A program made the translations under genes and the position numbers. Shown here piece after piece: positions 7,213 to 14,556 of a stretch of DNA of 64,000 bases (positions are counted from its first letter, which is position 1; each line of letters opens with the position of its first letter). Under the pieces are notes generated by a model. That model saw only the letters and a list, made by a program, of their open reading frames with translations. It was not told the origin of the DNA and ran no database searches. This DNA comes from a virus. The DNA is taken from positions 1-64,000 of IMG/VR virus record IMGVR_UViG_3300009151_000053, one strand, 5' to 3'.

Positions 7213-7913
7213 AAAAAATCACGGAGCGTATCCAACACAATCTCTCTGTCATTATCAAGTGAGTTTTTATATTTGATCGTGTAGATAAGTTTTGGTGTGT
7301 TATCAATGAACTCTTTTACTTTCTCAAAACTTTTGGTATCGATGCTATCGATAAAGGTCTGGAGTTCTTCATCGGTATGTTCATATACAGGATAAACAGT
7401 TTCTTCATCATAAATCTCAACAATACATTTCTTAACAAAGAAATTCAAAACATCATCCAATCCATCTTCTAGATCGTCTGCTTCATCAAATACTGATGCT
7501 GTTGGATGCTTCATAATCATACCAATACCATTACCAAGTTGAATATTGTTATCGATGGCTTTTGGGCGAGTAACTTGGACTTCTTCTAGATCGATCTTAA
7601 ATGTATATTCTTTTTCATCTTCTCTATCTTTGTATTTGACTTCAATGATATTGTTGACCGACCGTGATCTTAGTTTTAAGAAGATGAATTCGATGTCCGT
7701 CATGGTAAGACTGTCAATATCCAAATCTTCTGAGATACAACAGTTATTGATTATCTGTTTAATAGACTTGAGAATATCTCTATTGCTATCCGATTGTTGG
7801 GCCATCAATAGAATCTTTTCCTCTTTGACAAGGAAAGGCCTAAACTCATAAGTCTTGTTGAATGAAGGAATTTCAATTTCAAATATTGGAGATTGGATTT
7901 TTGGTAAAGCCAT
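7200..7913 (-). CDS. gp26: Baseplate hub subunit / tail-assembly protein, gp26-like
   Basis: A 237-residue protein matching the T4 gp26 baseplate family (208 residues): MALPKIQSPIFEIEIPS at the N-terminus, RPFLVKEEKILLMAQ, IINNC, then an acidic middle region and YTIKYKN near the end. gp26 is needed for assembly of the T4 hub, where gene order is 54, 26, 51 and hub genes in the neighbourhood; here the order is gp54-like, this gene, tape-measure/hub-like. It ends a few codons after a TTTTTTT run that would allow a -1 shift into a 59-codon extension. GGAAAA precedes the ATG, 2 bases after the upstream gene's stop. gp26 identity is good; chaperone-like function is inferred. Confidence 0.8.
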   Translation of the reverse strand: MALPKIQSPIFEIEIPSFNKTYEFRPFLVKEEKILLMAQQSDSNRDILKSIKQIINNCCISEDLDIDSLTMTDIEFIFLKLRSRSVNNIIEVKYKDREDEKEYTFKIDLEEVQVTRPKAIDNNIQLGNGIGMIMKHPTASVFDEADDLEDGLDDVLNFFVKKCIVEIYDEETVYPVYEHTDEELQTFIDSIDTKSFEKVKEFIDNTPKLIYTIKYKNSLDNDREIVLDTLRDFFTLG

Positions 7914-7915
7914 GA

Positions 7916-8779
7916 TTATTTTCCTTTGGTTGCAGTATCGTCCGCAGATGTTTCAATAGTGAGATATGTATATTTGATAGTTGTTGTGAACTTCATCATA
8001 TCTCCATTACCAGAATCTAAGTTAATAGGATTTGTGGATTCTGGGTATGCATCAAACAGTGTGACTTTGGTTTTTCTGTTGTTGTTGTAATCATACACAT
8101 ATATTTGCATTTGCTTACAGATGTAGTCATCTTTATATGTTAGTTCAAATGGCATATTGCCGCCTGCAGGTGCCATGCCTTTTGACACGTCATAGTTTAT
8201 GATGTGATTTGTCCATTTATTAAAATAGTCGATCACTTTGGTTTCTCTATCAACAACGAATGTCAATGCTATACTGTCAAACTTGACACCATATGGGCGT
8301 TGTTCTCTAACACCATATCCATATCTGAAGATATCCATGTTATTAAAAGACATTCCAGGCAAAACAACATTTTCACATCTCAATGTCAAAAACTCGTTTC
8401 TTAAATCAAAATACTGATTTGTCATAGGATCATTGGCAAAAATAAGTGGTCGAGGCATTACTACCAAAAATCTATTTGTTGGTAGAATGCCGTTCTCGTT
8501 TATTTCTGTTCTGAAGTTTTGTATATCAAAAGAAGTTTTTTGTGCAATATTAGGATTTGGAACAGATTTTAAATTCTGTATTTCTTGTTGTGTTGATATT
8601 GCTTTTTTGTTAATCGGATCATACGGCTTACCCGTTTGAGGATTAAGTCTTTGAGAATCGCTCATGTTATACTTAGAAGCGTCTTCTATTGATCGAGTTG
8701 CGAAATCTTTAGAAGCAGCAAGACGCGCTCTGTCCGCCGACAGTTCTTCATCTGATGAAATCAATCCAAATAATGCCAT
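7916..8779 (-). CDS. gp54: Baseplate tail-tube initiator, gp54-like
   Basis: A 287-residue protein with the tail-tube-like fold seen in T4 gp54 (320 residues) and gp19: FDIQNFRTEINENGILPTNRFLV, FLTLRCENVVLPGMSF, YGYGVREQRPYGVKFDSIALTFVVD, and YKDDYICKQMQIYVYD. gp54 sits on the gp48 ring and nucleates polymerisation of the tail tube. The first ~80 residues are polar and lack similarity I can name. It heads a minus-strand operon with gp26-like and tape-measure-like genes. AGAGGG lies before the ATG, and a late promoter is at 8862-8869. A gp48 candidate is encoded separately at 10518, which favours gp54 for this one; assignment to gp19 is less likely because of the long N-terminus. Confidence 0.75.
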   Translation of the reverse strand: MALFGLISSDEELSADRARLAASKDFATRSIEDASKYNMSDSQRLNPQTGKPYDPINKKAISTQQEIQNLKSVPNPNIAQKTSFDIQNFRTEINENGILPTNRFLVVMPRPLIFANDPMTNQYFDLRNEFLTLRCENVVLPGMSFNNMDIFRYGYGVREQRPYGVKFDSIALTFVVDRETKVIDYFNKWTNHIINYDVSKGMAPAGGNMPFELTYKDDYICKQMQIYVYDYNNNRKTKVTLFDAYPESTNPINLDSGNGDMMKFTTTIKYTYLTIETSADDTATKGK

Positions 8780-8842
8780 TACCCTCTAACCTTCTTCTTG
8801 TCTCTTAGTTGTTCTATTTTTGCTTCTAGAAAGTAGATTTAT

Positions 8843-8850
8843 TATAAATA
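8843..8850 (+). promoter_or_regulatory. T4-type late promoter box for HNH gene
   Basis: Plus-strand TATAAATA, 32 bases before the HNH endonuclease ATG. It lies upstream of, and points toward, a minus-strand box at 8862-8869, so the two divergent transcription units overlap at their 5' ends. Confidence 0.75.
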
Positions 8851-8861
8851 TCATCATACTC

Positions 8862-8869
8862 TATTTATA
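8862..8869 (-). promoter_or_regulatory. T4-type late promoter box for the gp54-gp26-tape measure operon
   Basis: Minus-strand TATAAATA followed by GAG, about 83 bases upstream of the gp54-like ATG. It lies beyond the plus-strand box at 8843-8850, so each transcript would start inside the other's promoter region. Confidence 0.75.
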
Positions 8870-8881
8870 AAGGTTACTCCA

Positions 8882-9442
8882 ATGATTCATAAACATCATA
8901 TTATTCCCAAGCATATGGGCGGCACAGACGACACAGATAATCTTATTGAATTGAGTGTTGAAGAACATGCAGAAGCGCATAGAATGCTTTATGAACAACA
9001 TGAAAGAAAAGAAGATTATCTCGCTTGGAAAGGATTATCTGGACAAATTGATAAAGAAGAAATATTAAAAGAAATATATGTAAAAAATGGAAAAAAATTA
9101 GGTAAAAAAAATATAGGAAGAATTCCTTGGAATAAAGGATTAACAAAATCAGATCCAAGAATTAAAGCGAGTGCTGATAAAATGTGTAAACCAAAAACAG
9201 AAAAACATAAACAAGCACTGCGTAAACCAAAATCAGATAAAGGTAATATAGGAAAATACGAAAGAACGGATGAAACAAAACAAAAACTGAGAGAAGCGAA
9301 TGTTTTACGGTTTAATGAAGAAGGTCGCAAAAAACACTCGGAAATAATAAAAAACAATAGAAGAAAATGCAGTTATTGTGATATGGTATCAAATGTATCA
9401 AACATAACCAGACACGAAAAGAAATGTCCTAAATCTGTCTGA
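8882..9442 (+). CDS. HNH homing endonuclease with NUMOD3 repeats and C-terminal zinc finger
   Basis: A 186-residue free-standing endonuclease. The N-terminal HNH motif is HKHHIIPKHMGGTDDTDN (HH at 5-6, N20) followed by EEHAEAH with the third His near 29-33. NUMOD3-type motifs follow (GRIPWNKGLTKS, DETKQKLREAN), and a C-terminal finger has C163, C166, H178 and C182, similar to the finger of GIY-YIG gene 2. AAAGG lies 10 bases before the ATG, and its own late promoter is at 8843-8850. Its last 14 bases overlap the 3' end of the opposing gene, the same tail-to-tail placement as both GIY-YIG genes. Likely a mobile element inserted between structural genes. Confidence 0.88.
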   Translation: MIHKHHIIPKHMGGTDDTDNLIELSVEEHAEAHRMLYEQHERKEDYLAWKGLSGQIDKEEILKEIYVKNGKKLGKKNIGRIPWNKGLTKSDPRIKASADKMCKPKTEKHKQALRKPKSDKGNIGKYERTDETKQKLREANVLRFNEEGRKKHSEIIKNNRRKCSYCDMVSNVSNITRHEKKCPKSV

Positions 9443-10025
9443 TTTTTTTCTTGCTATCAGCCCAAACCTGTGATGTGGTTGCTTTTTCAAACCTGGCTGT
9501 AGGAAGCATCAGGGCAATATCCCATTCAGATGGATACACATACATCATCTTTGATCTAACATGGCTTGTCAGGTAGTGCTTGATGCATGGAGAGAAATAT
9601 TTCAGAGTTGACACTTTAGATAGCAGTTCATAGTTCAGTTTCAGTTTGGTTGATTCATCATATCTGCTATTGTTTGCATATTCATACAGCCCATCCATCA
9701 ACTTCGCTCTGAGTTGTGGTGGCAGATAGTGCAGATTCAATCCTAGAAAGCCGCCTGGAATCTTCTTGAATGGAAAGATCAGTGGAAATCTGTCATAGAA
9801 TGGCAGTGTGTCTTTGTGCTTTGGATCGTAATAGAACATGTACATCTGTCCAGGCAACGGCTCTTTCTGGAGCCTGTCTTTATCAGAGTTCAACAATGAT
9901 CGTTCGTTGATGCTACTGATCTTGCCAGCAGTTGTACGAAACCAATCACGCGCCTCTTTAGTCCGCGCTGGAATCTGTCCAGAACGAACGCCTTTAGTGA
10001 TGATTGTATCAAATACATTTGCCAT
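9429..10025 (-). CDS. Conserved T4-superfamily protein, candidate DNA-end protector (gp2-like)
   Basis: A 198-residue protein with a distinctive core: PGQMYMFYYDPKHKDTLPFYDRFPLIFPF, then GGFLGLNLHYLPPQLRAKLMDGL, and FSPCIKHYLTSHVRSK near 145. I recognise this pattern from T4-like phage genomes but cannot assign it with certainty. It lies directly downstream of the gp4 gene on the same strand, one base after its stop; in T4, gene 2 (which protects DNA ends in the capsid) is adjacent to gene 4, which makes a gp2-type role the best guess. A TATAAATA box inside gp4 (10117-10124) could drive it. The 3' end overlaps the HNH gene by 14 bases. Confidence 0.5.
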   Translation of the reverse strand: MANVFDTIITKGVRSGQIPARTKEARDWFRTTAGKISSINERSLLNSDKDRLQKEPLPGQMYMFYYDPKHKDTLPFYDRFPLIFPFKKIPGGFLGLNLHYLPPQLRAKLMDGLYEYANNSRYDESTKLKLNYELLSKVSTLKYFSPCIKHYLTSHVRSKMMYVYPSEWDIALMLPTARFEKATTSQVWADSKKKIRQI

Positions 10026-10474
10026 TAACGAGCGATTCCTAGTTCTACTTCAGTTATAATCTCAAACTTCCATTTGCGTTCTTTGCAGTAGTTACTACAT
10101 GCAGCCCACTTAGCACTATTTATACCCCATGTTTGGACTTCTGTAATATATTTGCGAGTTGCTTTGGTCTGAACTTTAGGCGGTGCACACTGGACTTTAG
10201 GCTTAATCTCGACTACAGTAGTCTCAATCAATCCTTCAGGCGTTCTCTTCTTGATCACGAAATCTGGAAAGTATCTGTGAATCTTATTGTCTATTGGAGA
10301 CTTGTAAGGGATAGCCAACTCTTCACTTGACCACTTGATAACATTTGGATGACCGTCTAGATAACTCATGAACTTGAGTTCCCATCTTGATCTGTAGACA
10401 ATATTACTCGGATCGCCGAGATACTTCTCAGGATGAAATGGTTTAAACTTTCCTTTGTGTGTTTTGTAAGCCAT
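10025..10474 (-). CDS. gp4: Head completion protein, gp4-like
   Basis: A 149-residue protein, the same length as T4 gp4 (150): MAYKTHKGKFKPFHPEKYLGDPSNIVYRSRWE, YFPDFVIKK, VVEIKPKVQ and a conserved KW...I segment at the end. The family shares a restriction-endonuclease-like TnsA-type core (D and EIK residues) and acts in completing filled heads before tail joining. The ATG at 10474 has no recognisable ribosome-binding site; instead a TATAAATA box ends only 5 bases upstream, so a late transcript could be nearly leaderless. Its stop overlaps the start of the next minus-strand gene. Confidence 0.85.
   Translation of the reverse strand: MAYKTHKGKFKPFHPEKYLGDPSNIVYRSRWELKFMSYLDGHPNVIKWSSEELAIPYKSPIDNKIHRYFPDFVIKKRTPEGLIETTVVEIKPKVQCAPPKVQTKATRKYITEVQTWGINSAKWAACSNYCKERKWKFEIITEVELGIAR
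10117..10124 (-). promoter_or_regulatory. Internal late promoter box within gp4
   Basis: Minus-strand TATAAATA inside the gp4 coding region, about 92 bases upstream of the next gene's ATG at 10025. It could be chance, but distance and orientation fit a promoter for that gene. Confidence 0.45.
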
Positions 10475-10478
10475 GGAT

Positions 10479-10492
10479 TATTTATATAAATA
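10479..10492. promoter_or_regulatory. Palindromic divergent late promoter (TATTTATATAAATA)
   Basis: A 14-bp perfect palindrome that contains one TATAAATA box on each strand (plus 10485-10492, minus 10479-10486). The plus box lies 25 bases before the gp48 ATG. The minus box ends 5 bases before the gp4 ATG. In T4, late transcripts begin about six bases after the box, so the gp4 mRNA would begin at or near its start codon. Confidence 0.65.
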
Positions 10493-10517
10493 AAAGAAAC
10501 TCTTGTTAAGGCATCAG

Positions 10518-11696
10518 ATGACCGATTTCTTCAAAAAAATTGTAATCAATCCATTAGAAAAAATGGTAAAAAACAATATCAGCGGATACATCAACAAAGC
10601 AGAGAATGCTTTGATCGATGCTGTTGGTGATAGTTTGGGCAGACTTGGATTAAGTTCAAATAGCAGAAACAAATATTTAGCGGCTCTTGGCGATTCTATT
10701 CTATCTGGTATTGCTAGTGAGTTCTTCGGCGCTTTTAATGGAGAACTCGACAGAATAACAAAAAAAGATATCATTAAAAATACAGGCTTTGCTGCCACTG
10801 ATTCTATTGGTGATACGCTTTCGCAGCCATCCACAATCAACAATCTTCATTATCCAGCAGACTTGAACAAGTATTACGTATCATTCGCATTCAAAGCATA
10901 TGAAAGACCAACACCATTTTACCCCGTACAAAAAATAGAAAAAGATTCTATCTCTCTGCCATTGCCAAGAGATTTGATTGAGAGTCATGAAGTTGATTAT
11001 AACAGTGGCACTACTGGAATGGCGGGGTCTGTTTTCAATGGTGTTCCTTCTGCTGCTGAAGGCTTGAGTGGAAACACAGTTGGCCAAGCAGGCATCGCCG
11101 CTGCTGCATATGGTGTAGAGACTGCTGCATCATTACTTGGTAACGATTTCTTAATGTCTCTTCAACAAGCGGCAGGCGCGGTTGCAAACCCAAATATCGC
11201 AACTGTGTTCAAGTCTCCTAAAATGCGGTCACATAAGTTCTCATGGACCTTTGCTCCTAATAACGAAAGTGAAAGCAGAACCATTCGAGATATTATCAAA
11301 AGATTTAAGCAGAGTGCATTACCAAAAGTATTCTCGGATACAACTGCTGCATTAGCATTTCCTGATATGTGCCAGGTAACATTGCACCCATGGGGAAATG
11401 GAAACTGGAATCCAAATACAGGATATGATGATTCTTACATGTATGTCTTTAAGACTTGCGTGATCGAATCTGTGAGTGTCAACTATGCGCCAGAACTGCC
11501 AGCATTCTTTGCATCTAAAGGTGCGGGACCGGCACCAGGGTTTATCACATTGTCAATCGCTTTATTAGAGGTCGAATACTTCACTGCAAACGATTATGGT
11601 GTGGCTAAACAAGGTGCGGGAGAAGTGGTATTAGGAAATCTGAAGACCACATTGAATACATTAACAGGTTCAACCACAACAGGAACTGGAGCATAA
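10518..11696 (+). CDS. gp48: Baseplate tail-tube cap, gp48-like
   Basis: A 392-residue protein (T4 gp48 is 364). The characteristic segment is KSPKMRSHKFSWTFAPNNESESRTIRDIIKRFKQSALPK around the middle, followed by FPDMCQVTLHPWGNG and, near the end, VSVNYAPELPAFFASKGAGPAPGFITLSIALLEVEYFT. gp48 caps the hub and forms the first ring on which the gp54 ring and tail tube are built. I start at the ATG at 10518 (MTDFFKK), with AAGG 8 bases upstream, not at the in-frame TTG at 10503. A TATAAATA box lies just upstream. It opens the long plus-strand baseplate operon; gp53 follows with a TAAATG junction. Confidence 0.88.
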   Translation: MTDFFKKIVINPLEKMVKNNISGYINKAENALIDAVGDSLGRLGLSSNSRNKYLAALGDSILSGIASEFFGAFNGELDRITKKDIIKNTGFAATDSIGDTLSQPSTINNLHYPADLNKYYVSFAFKAYERPTPFYPVQKIEKDSISLPLPRDLIESHEVDYNSGTTGMAGSVFNGVPSAAEGLSGNTVGQAGIAAAAYGVETAASLLGNDFLMSLQQAAGAVANPNIATVFKSPKMRSHKFSWTFAPNNESESRTIRDIIKRFKQSALPKVFSDTTAALAFPDMCQVTLHPWGNGNWNPNTGYDDSYMYVFKTCVIESVSVNYAPELPAFFASKGAGPAPGFITLSIALLEVEYFTANDYGVAKQGAGEVVLGNLKTTLNTLTGSTTTGTGA

Positions 11697-12572
11697 ATGT
11701 CTAAGTATTTCGATAGATTTCCTGTTGTGATGTATAACGGCAGCCCTGTAAAGAATATCATGGCTCGAATAAAGTTCTCTGAAAATACCATGAATGATGC
11801 AACAAGTTTTGTTCCTCATAGAATAGAAGATTCGGTTCATAGAGCAGATCACATTGCAGATGCATATTACGGCGATTCTTATTATGACTGGATTTATCAC
11901 TTCAGTAATAGAACTGTTGATCCATATCATGATGTGTTCAAAAATTCTATCGCACTGAATGAATACATCAAGGGCAAGTATGGTACATTAGAAAAAGCCA
12001 GAGACACTGTTCTTTATTACAGAAACAATTGGGTCGATGAAGAAACTATTACTGTCTATGCATATGAAATGTTATCAGGTCCTTTGAAGAAATATTATAC
12101 GCCTATTATAGATTATGCAAATCAGATCATAGGGCATTCCAGAAAACAAATCGATTGGATTGCATCTACAAACTATATAAAGCAGTTGACTATTGGCGCT
12201 TTTGCATCTAATGCATTTGTTTCAGGCGATAAGATATATCAAGTCTATAATGGAAGCATTGTTGCCAAGGCTGAATTGATTTCATCTGATGTTGACACTG
12301 CCACTATCACTGTAAAGCATATTGAAGGCGCATTTATAACTACTGCTACTAATACTCTATACGGTAAATATGGGAGCGTAGGCACATATTCAGTCAATAC
12401 AGTCACTGATCTTGTTACTTGTATTCCAGCAAATGAGATGAAGTATTGGGCACCTGTAAACGTATATGACTTTGAAATAGAACATAACGAAGATAAAAGA
12501 AATATCTTTTTGTTAAGAAACAGCATTAAAGATGGCGTTGACAGACAACTTACACAACTATTGAGATCATAA
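11697..12572 (+). CDS. gp53: Baseplate wedge protein, gp53-like, with inserted module
   Basis: A 291-residue protein; T4 gp53 has 196. The N-terminal two thirds fit the gp53 family: YFDRFPVVMYNGSPVKNIMARIKF, ADAYYGDSYYDWIYHFSNRTVDPYHDV, and YYTPIIDYANQIIGHSRKQIDWIA. gp53 joins the wedges around the hub. The additional ~90 residues include a roughly 50-residue segment (VSGDKIYQVYNG ... TITVKHIEGAFITT) closely resembling modules in the gp7-like protein of this phage, inserted before the terminal helix (YDFEIEHNEDKRNIFLLRN). The ATG directly follows the gp48 stop, and its own stop overlaps the next ATG (TAATGA). Confidence 0.85.
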   Translation: MSKYFDRFPVVMYNGSPVKNIMARIKFSENTMNDATSFVPHRIEDSVHRADHIADAYYGDSYYDWIYHFSNRTVDPYHDVFKNSIALNEYIKGKYGTLEKARDTVLYYRNNWVDEETITVYAYEMLSGPLKKYYTPIIDYANQIIGHSRKQIDWIASTNYIKQLTIGAFASNAFVSGDKIYQVYNGSIVAKAELISSDVDTATITVKHIEGAFITTATNTLYGKYGSVGTYSVNTVTDLVTCIPANEMKYWAPVNVYDFEIEHNEDKRNIFLLRNSIKDGVDRQLTQLLRS

Positions 12573-13828
12573 TGACAACAAATTTAAATCCAGGCGAAGT
12601 AAATATTAAACGATTTGAGTTGATTCACACCAGTGGTAACAGAATCAATCTTATTCCATATGTAAAGCAAATCGATATTTTCGAAAGTATTATGTCACCT
12701 GCAATTTTTGGGACTATGCTCATGGTAGATACCATTGGGTTCAGTGACAATCTATTGCTTGGGTACAGTGATGTAGAAATTGATTTTCTTTCATATACTG
12801 GTAAAGGTGACTCGACTCCATCATCATTCAAGTTAAAGATATTATCTATTGCGAATGGCAAGTCAAACGAAGTGGATAAGTTTAAAACTTATACTGTGTC
12901 TCTAGCCAGTAAAGAATATATCAAATCTTCAAGTATGAACGTGACACAAAACTTTGTTGATATGTCACATGAACAAATGGTTGCCAACTTGTTTGCACGT
13001 TTAAAGAGCGACAAGAAGATTACTATTGAAGGAACAAAGAATGTTGACTTTGTGCCTATTTCCAAGTTGAACATATTTAAAGCGATTGATAAGGTAAGAA
13101 GAAGATCGGTATCAAAAAAAGGCAAGGCATCTCCATATTGTTTTTATGAAAATAGGCTTGGATACAACTTTCTGACTGTTGAGCAGATCATTGCTGAAGG
13201 AAAGAAACATCCATCAGTTGTTTCTGGTGATAGAAACTTTTTCTCTAATAGCGCGAATAAAAGAAACTTCTCTGATTCAGATTGGAGACAAGTTCTTGCT
13301 GTTGAACACGTCAAGATGGAAAATCTAATGGACACCGTTGGACGTGGTGGTTTAACTAACTCTACATGGTCATTCAATATCAACACAGGGCAATATGAAG
13401 AAGTCAAGTTTGATGCTCTTAAGGGTAGTGAGACCAGCACTTTGAATTCTGAGGCAACACACATCCAAAAAGTTATGGCAGACGATTTAGCAAACGATAA
13501 AGATTCTGCATCTGTCAATATGCTGGTGCCAGTTTCAAATGATAGTGATTATGATCGTATTACCAAGAACAGTTATCTAAGAGATTATGTGATGAAAATG
13601 TTAAGCAACATGATAAATATCCATATTCATGGTGATTCTGTTTTGGTTGCTGGGTCTGTAATAAATGTTGAATTTCCAAAAGTCGATGGCTTGACGAAGG
13701 CGAGCAAGAACCGACTTCTTTCGGGAAGTTATGTCATCACAAAACTCAGACACATTATCCATCCTTCAGGAAAACCAAAGTACTCACAATCTTGTGAAAT
13801 CGTAAGAACTGGATTTTTGGAAAGTTAA
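12572..13828 (+). CDS. gp27: Baseplate hub protein, gp27-like
   Basis: A 418-residue protein (T4 gp27 is 391). The start IKRFELIHTSGNRINLIPYVKQIDIFESIMSPAIFGTMLMVD is typical of hub proteins that form the trimeric gp27/gpD-type torus, followed by ITIEGTKNVDFVPISKLNIFKAIDKVRRRSV and, near the C-terminus, GDSVLVAGSVINVEFPKVDG and SGSYVITKLRHIIHPSG, a pattern seen in gpD-like hubs. It would bind the spike protein encoded next door. TAATGA overlaps link it to gp53 upstream; the spike gene starts 2 bases downstream. In T4 genes 27 and 5 are apart; the hub-spike pairing here resembles other myoviruses. Confidence 0.8.
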   Translation: MTTNLNPGEVNIKRFELIHTSGNRINLIPYVKQIDIFESIMSPAIFGTMLMVDTIGFSDNLLLGYSDVEIDFLSYTGKGDSTPSSFKLKILSIANGKSNEVDKFKTYTVSLASKEYIKSSSMNVTQNFVDMSHEQMVANLFARLKSDKKITIEGTKNVDFVPISKLNIFKAIDKVRRRSVSKKGKASPYCFYENRLGYNFLTVEQIIAEGKKHPSVVSGDRNFFSNSANKRNFSDSDWRQVLAVEHVKMENLMDTVGRGGLTNSTWSFNINTGQYEEVKFDALKGSETSTLNSEATHIQKVMADDLANDKDSASVNMLVPVSNDSDYDRITKNSYLRDYVMKMLSNMINIHIHGDSVLVAGSVINVEFPKVDGLTKASKNRLLSGSYVITKLRHIIHPSGKPKYSQSCEIVRTGFLES

Positions 13829-13830
13829 TC

Positions 13831-14556
13831 ATGACAACACAAAATATGGGCGAAGAAGGATTCACTTGGTTTGTTGGTATCGTGGAAGATATCGTAGATC
13901 CACTAAAAAATGGAAGAGTTCGCGTTAGAATCTTAAACGAGCATTTCAATAAAATTGAGACTGCTGATCTTCCGTGGGCAATCGTGATGATGCCTATCAC
14001 ATCAGCGGCGTTTGATGGTGTTGGAATTTCACCCACTGGCGTTTTCAAAGGATCATACGTTGTTGGGTTTTATCTCGATGGTAAAGAGAAAGCCAAACCA
14101 TTAATCATGGGAACGTTCAATCTTTCTGCAAGAGGTGGCAACGAAAAGAATAATGACGTGTCCAAGATTGCTAGAGGGCTAGCGCCAGTCCAAAAAGATT
14201 ACTTAGACTATGAGCCGCAAACAAACTATAAAGCAGTCTACCCCTTCAACAAGACAATGACAACTGTTGCTGGGCATGTAATCGAAGTTGATGATACACC
14301 TAAGTCTGAAAGAATTCATGTATATCATACAAGCGGAAGTTACATCGAAATCAATCCAGATGGTACGGTTGTAGCAAAGGCTGTTAAAGACAATATTGAT
14401 ATTACAATCGGAGACAAGAACATTATTGTGGAATCTGGTGATATGTCTATTGTTGCGATAAATGGAAAGATTACTATACAAGCCAAAGGTGATGTTGAAA
14501 TTAGTTCTGGTGGAACTCTCAGTATTCTTGCACCATTGGTAAATATCAATGGTTAA
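13831..14556 (+). CDS. gp5: Baseplate central spike, gp5-like without lysozyme domain
   Basis: A 241-residue protein with the N-terminal OB-fold of gp5 (FTWFVGIVEDIVDPLKNGRVRVRI, DLPWAIVMMPITSA, GSYVVGFYLDG, PLIMGTFN) and a C-terminal triple-stranded beta-helix needle (SGSYIEINPDGTVVAKAVKD, then repeated I-x-I strands to VNING). T4 gp5 has 575 residues because a lysozyme domain lies between these parts; here the OB-fold runs into the needle through about 40 linker residues and no lysozyme motif is present. The needle pierces the outer membrane during contraction. It follows the gp27-like gene closely, and its last 8 bases overlap the next coding region. Confidence 0.85.
   Translation: MTTQNMGEEGFTWFVGIVEDIVDPLKNGRVRVRILNEHFNKIETADLPWAIVMMPITSAAFDGVGISPTGVFKGSYVVGFYLDGKEKAKPLIMGTFNLSARGGNEKNNDVSKIARGLAPVQKDYLDYEPQTNYKAVYPFNKTMTTVAGHVIEVDDTPKSERIHVYHTSGSYIEINPDGTVVAKAVKDNIDITIGDKNIIVESGDMSIVAINGKITIQAKGDVEISSGGTLSILAPLVNING

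Noticed and set aside
10503-10517. TTG start giving five more residues to the gp48-like protein
   Set aside because: The AAGG ribosome-binding site lies within this stretch and fits the ATG at 10518.
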